From the NCBI GenBank assembly GCA_946222285.1, contig CAMIIP010000035.1, positions 1-11,069 on the forward strand: DNA of 11,069 nucleotides. Reading direction: 5' to 3'. This document shows positions 6,617 to 11,069 of this stretch, in pieces. Under the pieces are notes generated by a model, which saw nothing but the letters and a program-made list of their open reading frames with translations, had not been told where the DNA came from and searched no databases. The stretch is from an uncultured Rothia sp. Its GTDB lineage: Bacteria > Actinomycetota > Actinomycetes > Actinomycetales > Micrococcaceae. A program made the position numbers and the translations under genes. Each line of letters opens with the position of its first letter. Position 1 is the stretch's first letter.

Positions 6617-8986
6617 TTATTTACGGCGACGCATGAGCGCAAACGCCACTCCGCCAGCAGCTAGGATCGCGGCTGAGGCTCCGCCTACGGTTATCCATTT
6701 TTTCGCGGGAGAGTGATCTACCGGAAGATCATGGCGGCGCTGGGTGGAATCAGCCAGAAGCGACTCGTGGGCTGGCGTGTTTCGTGCCTGAGTAGATGTT
6801 TCTTCGTGAACTCGCGCCTCAGCCTTGGCAGGTTCAGCAGAAACTACAGTTTTCTCAGCTTCTGCTGGAGCAGAATGTTTAGAAGCATAGTCCGAATCAG
6901 TGTCTTCGCCTGAGTCTTCTGAACCAAGAGCGGTAGCCACCGCTTGGATGGGGATTGCTCCGGTTGAAGCGTCGCGTACCTGGCTGGTGAGTAGAGCCTC
7001 TTCACGCTCCCATGGAGCCTTAGAACTTTGCACGGCTTCTGCCTCATTGGCCGCATCAGCGCTTTCCTGCAGTCCCGAAGCGTTACGCAAGGGCGGAACC
7101 TTGAAGAAGAGGCTGAGGATGAAAGCGGCGATGATAACGCCAAGACCTACGCGGTAAACCGTGAGGGTCGATTCGTTGAAGCCTTCCATGAAGGGGCGGG
7201 TTAGACGGGAATCTGCACCGTTGAGGTAGGAGGTGTCAGAGGTCGATGCGGAAGCATCAGAGTCTGTACCATCTGAGCTAGCTTTATTGGAAACCTCTTC
7301 AGCCATCTGAGGAGCAAGCTGATCTACCCAGTAGCTACGTTCGGCGTCGTCAGCCCAGTCAACGGCGAGCTTGCCGTCGATGACGCTGGCGTGAGTCTTC
7401 TCAGCGGCAGAAGAAAGCGCCTGAGTGCGAATCTCTGCAGGTGCTTCGGCAGGAATCTGCGCGTTGATTTGTGCCGTGGCGCCGTCGAGCTGGGTCTGGA
7501 TATTCTGCTTGACCGGGTTAGTAATGCCGTTCCACATTTGATCCATAATTCCCTGATTCTCGGGTGCGTTAGCTACCGAGGGGGTAAGGGCGGCGCTGAG
7601 CGAGGTGCGCAGGTCGTCTTCGTTGCTCATGGCGTGGGTAATGTTGGTGGGCATGGTGGAGAAGAGGATGGAGAGTAAGACTGCGGTACCCATGGTTCCG
7701 CCGATTTGGCGGAAGAAGGTTGCCGCTGAGGTAGCTACACCCATATAGACCGGAGCAACCGCGTTCTGTGCGGCGAGGGTGAGGGACTGCATGAGCTGAC
7801 CCAAGCCCAGACCAATAATGAACATGCCAATCATGAGGAACCAGAGGGGGCGGTCAATGGTCATGAAGGTGAGGTAGAAGTAGCCAACCGCCATAAAGAA
7901 AGTACCGGCGATGGGGAAGATTCGATAAGAACCAGTCTTAGAAACCATGATGCCTGAGACGATGGATGAGAGCATGATGCCGCCCACCATGGGCAAGGTT
8001 GCGAAGCCTGATTCGGTGGGGGTAAGCCCCAGAACAATCTGAAGGAAGAGCGGGATGGTCATCATCGCGCCGAACATGCCAAAGCCTACGAGGAAACCAA
8101 GAATAGTTGACATAGAGAATGCACCGGAGTGGAAAAGGCGCAAAGGAATAATTGCGTCTTCACCCATACGGGATTCGGTGATGAGGAAGGCGATAAGACC
8201 TACCGCCGCTACCACGTATGCGGTGATAGAGGTAGCGGAAGTCCAACCCCATTCACGGCCCTGTTCTGCCACGAGGAGCAAGGGTACAAGGGCTACGACG
8301 ACGAAGGTTGCACCCCACCAGTCAACACGGGGCTTTTCTTTAGCCTCACCGAAGTTGGGAAGGTGCAAGAATTTCCAGACCATAGCAAGAGCGACGACGC
8401 CGATGGGTACGTTGATGAGGAAGACCCAGCGCCAGCCGGTAACCCAGAGAATTTCGTTAGCGCCGGCAAACATGCCGCCTACTAGCGGACCGATGACCGA
8501 AGAAATACCAAAGATCGCCAGGAAGTAACCCTGGTACTTGGCGCGTTCGCGGGGTGCGAGCATGTCTCCCATGATTGCCATGGGCAGTGACATCAGCGCA
8601 CCAGCACCGATGCCTTGGAAGGCGCGGAAGGCAGCCAGCATAGCCATGGAGGTGGAGAAGGTTGAAAGTAGTGAGCCCAAGATAAAGACGACGATGCCGA
8701 AGATATAGAGCGGGCGTCGTCCATACATATCGGAGAGCTTGCCGTAGATGGGCGTGGTGATGGTAGAAGTAATCATGTAGGCGGTGGTAACCCATGCCTG
8801 CTGTTCAAGACCGTGGAGATCGTCGCCAATGGTGCGGATTGCAGTGGAGACGATTGTTTGGTCGAGAGAGGAAAGGAACATGCCGGCCATGAGACCGACG
8901 ATGACGAGCATGATTTGGCGCTGCGTCATGACGGGTGTTTTAGCGGTGGTGCCGCTATCCCGTTTTTCTGCTGTTGTTGCTGACAA
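6617..8986 (-). CDS. DHA2-family (14-TMS) MFS multidrug efflux transporter with long C-terminal tail
   Basis: This is a proton-driven drug exporter of the EmrB/QacA type in the plasma membrane, 789 residues from the TTG at 8986. Thirteen helices run from about 25 to 445. D42 in LDQTIV lies in helix 1, GKLSDMYGRRP (82-92) is MFS motif A, and GISSVIGPLVGG (160-171) is the antiporter motif C. A large extracellular loop (about 446-606) separates helices 13 and 14 (607-632). The tail (634-763) is acidic and disordered; then comes one more hydrophobic segment (764-785) ending in RRRK. The usual family length is about 500, so loop and tail are extra. AGAAGG (8994-8999) with a 7-base spacer supports TTG. 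An in-frame upstream ATG at 9145 would add 53 residues unlike an MFS N-terminus and would span the inverted repeats. Substrates are unknown. Confidence 0.92.
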   Translation of the reverse strand: MSATTAEKRDSGTTAKTPVMTQRQIMLVIVGLMAGMFLSSLDQTIVSTAIRTIGDDLHGLEQQAWVTTAYMITSTITTPIYGKLSDMYGRRPLYIFGIVVFILGSLLSTFSTSMAMLAAFRAFQGIGAGALMSLPMAIMGDMLAPRERAKYQGYFLAIFGISSVIGPLVGGMFAGANEILWVTGWRWVFLINVPIGVVALAMVWKFLHLPNFGEAKEKPRVDWWGATFVVVALVPLLLVAEQGREWGWTSATSITAYVVAAVGLIAFLITESRMGEDAIIPLRLFHSGAFSMSTILGFLVGFGMFGAMMTIPLFLQIVLGLTPTESGFATLPMVGGIMLSSIVSGIMVSKTGSYRIFPIAGTFFMAVGYFYLTFMTIDRPLWFLMIGMFIIGLGLGQLMQSLTLAAQNAVAPVYMGVATSAATFFRQIGGTMGTAVLLSILFSTMPTNITHAMSNEDDLRTSLSAALTPSVANAPENQGIMDQMWNGITNPVKQNIQTQLDGATAQINAQIPAEAPAEIRTQALSSAAEKTHASVIDGKLAVDWADDAERSYWVDQLAPQMAEEVSNKASSDGTDSDASASTSDTSYLNGADSRLTRPFMEGFNESTLTVYRVGLGVIIAAFILSLFFKVPPLRNASGLQESADAANEAEAVQSSKAPWEREEALLTSQVRDASTGAIPIQAVATALGSEDSGEDTDSDYASKHSAPAEAEKTVVSAEPAKAEARVHEETSTQARNTPAHESLLADSTQRRHDLPVDHSPAKKWITVGGASAAILAAGGVAFALMRRRK

Positions 8987-8993
8987 GAAGAGA

Positions 8994-8999
8994 CCTTCT
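8994..8999 (-). promoter_or_regulatory. ribosome binding site that sets the exporter's TTG start
   Basis: The minus strand reads AGAAGG, then TCTCTTC, then TTG. Spacing is ideal. No comparable site precedes the in-frame ATG at 9145 or the internal ATG at residue 20. Confidence 0.7.
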
Positions 9000-9006
9000 G
9001 GTGAGT

Positions 9007-9023
9007 AACTCGGATTCCGAGTT
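9007..9023. repeat. perfect 17-bp inverted repeat just upstream of the exporter RBS
   Basis: AACTCGGATTCCGAGTT has 8-base arms around a single central T. It ends 8 bases before the exporter ribosome site. It could be a repressor operator in the leader DNA; with a one-base centre, the RNA hairpin would need to open a few pairs. No cognate regulator is in the window. Confidence 0.6.
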
Positions 9024-9110
9024 GAACCGATGAGAGTAAGGTAGTTGCTCAATTTTTCTGATGGGGCCGTTGGGCACCGGGGTGCATGGAAGAAATGGGC
9101 GAACGAACCC

Positions 9111-9139
9111 ATACTACTTACAGTGCAAAAATTGCACTT
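9111..9139 (-). promoter_or_regulatory. candidate exporter promoter
   Basis: TAGTAT (complement of 9111-9116) is a fair -10. A -35 at 16-17 bases (AGTGCA or AAGTGC) is weak and falls inside the 9122-9138 inverted repeat, so the repeat would fill the promoter core. It would give a leader of about 120 bases. Confidence 0.3.
9122..9138. promoter_or_regulatory. perfect 17-bp inverted repeat, candidate repressor operator
   Basis: AGTGCAAAAATTGCACT has 7-base arms (AGTGCAA / TTGCACT) around AAA. Size, symmetry and position over the likely exporter promoter fit a TetR- or MarR-type operator, as is usual for drug pumps. The regulator is not in the window. Confidence 0.5.
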
Positions 9140-9310
9140 CTGCAAACTTTATTTGAGGCAAATGTGATGAAGGAGCCATATTTGCCATTCCTAGCCGTAC
9201 ACTTTGGGCCTACAGGGGTGAAATTTAGGTGTGACTTATCTCTAATTTCGCAATAAAAATGGGTTTTATTTTTCTGCTCACAGTAAGAGTTGAGAGCGTA
9301 CATGCTCGGG

Positions 9311-9324
9311 TAAATTGGCAATCA
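9311..9324 (+). promoter_or_regulatory. candidate leaderless promoter of the ferritin gene
   Basis: TAAATT (9311-9316) is a good -10 and ends 7 bases before the ATG at 9324, predicting a transcript that begins at the start codon. TTGAGA (9290-9295) is a -35 candidate with a short 15-base spacer. No Shine-Dalgarno sequence precedes the ATG, which favours leaderless translation. Confidence 0.45.
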
Positions 9325-9836
9325 TGCAAATTAGTAATGATCTTGAAAAGAAGTTCCAAGAACAAATCACTCTTGAATTCGAAGCATCCATCACTTATCG
9401 CCAGCTCGCTATTGAAGCCGACGAACAGGATCTCCCGGGTATCAGTGAATGGTTGCGCCATCAGGCCGATGAAGAAATCGTTCACGCCAATAAGTTCATC
9501 CAGCATCTTTCTGACCGGGGCAACCACGCCAATATCGGCAAGATTGCTGAACACAGTATCAAGCCCGGGCTCTCACCCATCGAAATTTTCGAAGCAGCCC
9601 TTGCTCACGAGCAGAAGGTTTCGGCAGCTATTCGCGACCTCTATCGCGACGCCGAGGCAGCCGGTGATTTCGATTCCCGCCCGTTGCTGAACTGGTTTAT
9701 TGATGAGCAGATTGAAGAAGAAGCTACTGTTTCTGAGATTCTCGCCCACCTCAAGCTCGTAGGCGAAGATGGCTCTGGTCTTCTTCGCGTTGATCGTCAG
9801 CTAGCCCAGCGCCCAGAAGAGGGTACCGAAGCCTAA
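9324..9836 (+). CDS. ferritin, iron-storage protein with ferroxidase centre
   Basis: This 170-residue bacterial non-heme ferritin should assemble into a 24-subunit shell in the cytoplasm, oxidise Fe(II) and store it as mineral. It aligns by eye with E. coli FtnA: E18 (TLEFEAS), E51 and H54 (ADEEIVH), E96 (AHEQ), and Q129/E132 (DEQIEEE) sit at the ferroxidase positions, and the C-terminal GEDGSGLLRVDRQL matches the family's end. Length is normal. I chose the ATG at 9324; a TTG three codons earlier (9315) is in frame, but it lies within the likely -10 and has no ribosome site. The gene is divergent from the exporter and ends in its own terminator. A weak iron-box-like TTAGGT lies upstream at 9225-9230. 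Confidence 0.95.
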   Translation: MQISNDLEKKFQEQITLEFEASITYRQLAIEADEQDLPGISEWLRHQADEEIVHANKFIQHLSDRGNHANIGKIAEHSIKPGLSPIEIFEAALAHEQKVSAAIRDLYRDAEAAGDFDSRPLLNWFIDEQIEEEATVSEILAHLKLVGEDGSGLLRVDRQLAQRPEEGTEA

Positions 9837-9856
9837 TCTTCCACCTTCAGCAATAA

Positions 9857-9897
9857 GATACCCCGAATTGGCTTAGTCCAATATCGGGGTTTCTTTT
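9857..9897 (+). terminator. rho-independent terminator after ferritin
   Basis: ACCCCGA (9860-9866) pairs with TCGGGGT (9884-9890), with further TTGG/CCAA pairing inside, and TTTCTTTT follows. It lies about 20 bases after the ferritin stop. From 9898 to 10065 the sequence is AT-rich and non-coding and must hold the promoter of the next gene; I could not fix a convincing -35/-10 pair. Confidence 0.8.
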
Positions 9898-10055
9898 ACC
9901 CAACCACTCCACCAATAGCCCGTTAGTGGGCAGAATATCGACACGCAAAATTATTCCTAATTTTAACTACTTTAATACACTATAACTACAACATGTCGGG
10001 TAATCTTAAAATCAAGTTTTGGATTTTACTTTCCTTTGATTTATCTACTCCCCCT

Positions 10056-10060
10056 AAGGA
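10056..10060 (+). promoter_or_regulatory. ribosome binding site that sets the TTG start of the Tat protein
   Basis: AAGGA followed by AAATC and TTG (10066) gives a start directly before KISRR, the right place for a Tat signal. The upstream in-frame TTG at 10036 has no such site, and its frame reads through this one. Confidence 0.65.
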
Positions 10061-10065
10061 AAATC

Positions 10066-10635
10066 TTGAAGATCTCTCGTCGACAAACCCTCGCAGGCGC
10101 AACCTGGTCTGCCCCCATTATTCTTGCCTCATCTGCCATTCCGGCTTACGCAGTATCAAATGAAGCTCGGTTTGGTTTTAATTTTGACGGCGGCGGCGGC
10201 GCCAATGGTTATCAAAACTCTGTCTACCTCAACTTTGGTACGACTGATGGCTCAACCTACACTTTGCAAAAGCCAGTTGTTGTTACCGTGAATGTGGTTG
10301 GCCTTAACACCAATACCACTACGCAAAGAAGTTTCACTTCCGGTAGTTCAAACGGAACCATCGGAACCAAAACCTACACTGCCGCAACCCGCACCACCAG
10401 TTTCACCTGGATTATCCCTGCTGGTACGCAGATTCCGCCGTTGGCAACGGGCGGCACTGCATTACCTGATATTTTGTTCAGTTTTGGCGATGGTCTAGCT
10501 GGAGGTCAACGAATTACCAACAAAATTGTAGTGATGTCAGCTCAGAATGCACGTGTTTCCCAGTCGCTACCGCTTGATTCAAGCATCGCCAAAGATATCA
10601 ACAAGGGCGCAGTGTCTCCGGACGGCATCTATTAA
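10066..10635 (+). CDS. small Tat-exported protein of unknown function
   Basis: This is a 189-residue protein. It starts with a twin-arginine signal: SRRQTLAGATW at residues 4-14, a hydrophobic stretch, and cleavage near AYA (27-29). This signal style is common in small secreted proteins of Micrococcaceae. Tat export implies folding before transport. The mature part (30-189) has no cysteine, is rich in Thr, Gly, Ser and Asn with alternating hydrophobic residues (VVVTVNVVG, TSFTWIIPAG), and is probably all-beta. There is a GGGG run at about 42-45. I recognise no enzymatic motif, membrane anchor or LPxTG. The neighbours are ferritin upstream, behind a terminator, and a hairpin region downstream, so context gives no function. 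An adhesin-like or wall-associated beta domain is possible but unproven. Confidence 0.8.
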   Translation: MKISRRQTLAGATWSAPIILASSAIPAYAVSNEARFGFNFDGGGGANGYQNSVYLNFGTTDGSTYTLQKPVVVTVNVVGLNTNTTTQRSFTSGSSNGTIGTKTYTAATRTTSFTWIIPAGTQIPPLATGGTALPDILFSFGDGLAGGQRITNKIVVMSAQNARVSQSLPLDSSIAKDINKGAVSPDGIY

Positions 10636-10666
10636 ACAACGAGGGATGCGCCGCTACTGCACCCTA

Positions 10667-10705
10667 TGGTTTTAGCCAGCTACAACCCGCTACTGGCTAA
10701 AACCA
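10667..10705. repeat. perfect 13-bp inverted repeat after the Tat-protein gene
   Basis: TGGTTTTAGCCAG (10667-10679) and CTGGCTAAAACCA (10693-10705) are perfect complements around a 13-base loop. No T run follows on either strand, so it is not a standard terminator. It may stabilise the 3' end of the mRNA or be a dispersed palindromic repeat. Confidence 0.75.
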
Positions 10706-10720
10706 GTCTGTAGTTAAATA

Positions 10721-10761
10721 AAAAATGGGAGAGGAGTTCGCCACTCAACTCTCCCATTTTT
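10721..10761. terminator. bidirectional rho-independent terminator
   Basis: AAAAATGGGAGAG (10721-10733) pairs with CTCTCCCATTTTT (10749-10761), with a further GAGT/ACTC pair inside. It has T runs on both strands. It probably ends the Tat-protein transcript and any transcript entering from the right. Confidence 0.9.
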
Positions 10762-11069
10762 GTAGGGGATATAATCTTCACTTCCAAGGTTCTTGCGCAC
10801 TAGTGAGGGAATTTTAGGGGGAACTTTTCACTTCAAGAACTTCATATCTGGAAGCTCATGTATTTATCGTAGGACTCACGCTGACGCTCTTATGGCGCAT
10901 TTGTCCCCCATTTCTCACCTATAAGGGAGGTAAAAATATGAACCCCCTAACCATCCCGGAATAAAAAAATATAAAATTTTTTATTTCTAGCGTTAGGGCG
11001 GAGGGGGTTATTCATAGAGACTTATTCAAAAGTCCTCCCAGCAGCATAAAACACCAACCCCCGCACCAC
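10762..11069. other. intergenic stretch without a supported gene
   Basis: About 300 bases with no convincing coding region. Visible items are: TATAAT at 10770-10775 without a -35; an inverted repeat GTTCTTG/CAAGAAC around 10789-10845 with AGTGA/TCACT nested inside; an AT-rich hairpin (ATAAAAAA/TTTTTTAT) at about 10961-10985; and a loose inverted match between the CCCCCT region near 10943 and the GGGGG region near 11001. A minus-strand frame ending at 11022 may be the 3' end of the next gene, but too little is present to tell. Confidence 0.5.
10938..10964 (+). CDS. possible 8-codon leader peptide reading frame
   Basis: ATG at 10938 is preceded by a near-ideal ribosome site, GGGAGG (10925-10930), with a 7-base spacer. 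The frame encodes MNPLTIPE and stops at TAA, followed directly by an AT-rich hairpin. This could be a leader peptide for a gene right of the window, or a chance site. It has no run of one amino acid that would mark a classical attenuator. Confidence 0.18.
   Translation: MNPLTIPE

Noticed and set aside
6617..6737. LPxTG sortase signal at the exporter C-terminus
   Set aside because: LPVDH lacks the T and G, and sorting signals belong to secreted, not polytopic, proteins. It is kept only as an odd tail.
8984..9145. Exporter start at the ATG at 9145
   Set aside because: The extra 53 residues do not look like an MFS N-terminus, no ribosome site precedes the ATG, and the stretch contains both candidate operators. 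TTG at 8986 has an ideal site.
10668..10704. Terminator directly after the Tat-protein gene
   Set aside because: The hairpin is perfect but no T run follows on either strand; the true terminator is at 10721-10761.
10770..10775. Promoter based on the perfect TATAAT
   Set aside because: No -35 at an acceptable distance; the upstream sequence is the terminator stem.
10781..10860. CRISPR-like or short repeat array from similar TTCACTT segments
   Set aside because: Only two imperfect copies, with no regular spacing.
11022..11069. Minus-strand frame entering from the right edge and ending in YAAGRTFE
   Set aside because: Only 15 codons are visible, another minus frame is equally open, and there is no recognisable motif.

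Overview
The window looks like a chromosomal segment of a Gram-positive actinobacterium of the Micrococcaceae, most likely Rothia or a close relative. This is inference. It rests on SLH repeats of the 'GITTGW.DGTFRP' type fused to secreted enzymes, a Tat signal of the 'SRRQTLAGATWSAP' type common in that group, a lipobox lipoprotein with a Ser-rich linker, moderate GC, frequent GTG/TTG starts and apparently leaderless genes. No rRNA, tRNA, CRISPR array or intact mobile element was seen.

Layout. Positions 1-360 are decayed: a short minus-strand reading frame with a GNHD motif runs off the left edge, and beside it lies the frameshifted C-terminal remnant of an IS3-family transposase. An LpqN-like lipoprotein (533-1294, +) follows and ends in a strong terminator. 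Next come two large divergently transcribed genes for surface proteins: a GH25 lysozyme (1424-3091, -) and a 5'-nucleotidase-type metallophosphatase (3389-5929, +). Both end in three near-identical SLH repeats. The 297 bp between them hold two direct repeats flanking a 12-bp palindrome, and a foldable leader for the lysozyme. A small two-helix membrane protein (5983-6486, +) faces a DHA2-type drug exporter (6617-8986, -), with a bidirectional terminator between them. The exporter promoter region carries two perfect inverted repeats and is divergent from a ferritin (9324-9836, +). The last gene (10066-10635, +) encodes a small Tat-exported protein of unknown function and is followed by two hairpins. 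The final ~300 bp appear non-coding.

How the genes relate. Most products act at the envelope: lipoprotein, wall-bound lysozyme, wall-bound nucleotidase, membrane protein, exporter and Tat-secreted protein. Ferritin is the only clearly cytosolic enzyme. Terminators or divergent orientation separate almost every gene, so these are largely single-gene units rather than one operon. The most interesting points are the paired SLH enzymes with their shared upstream region, the exporter's odd C-terminal tail and palindromic upstream sites, and the uncharacterised Tat protein. I saw no convincing multi-gene novel system.
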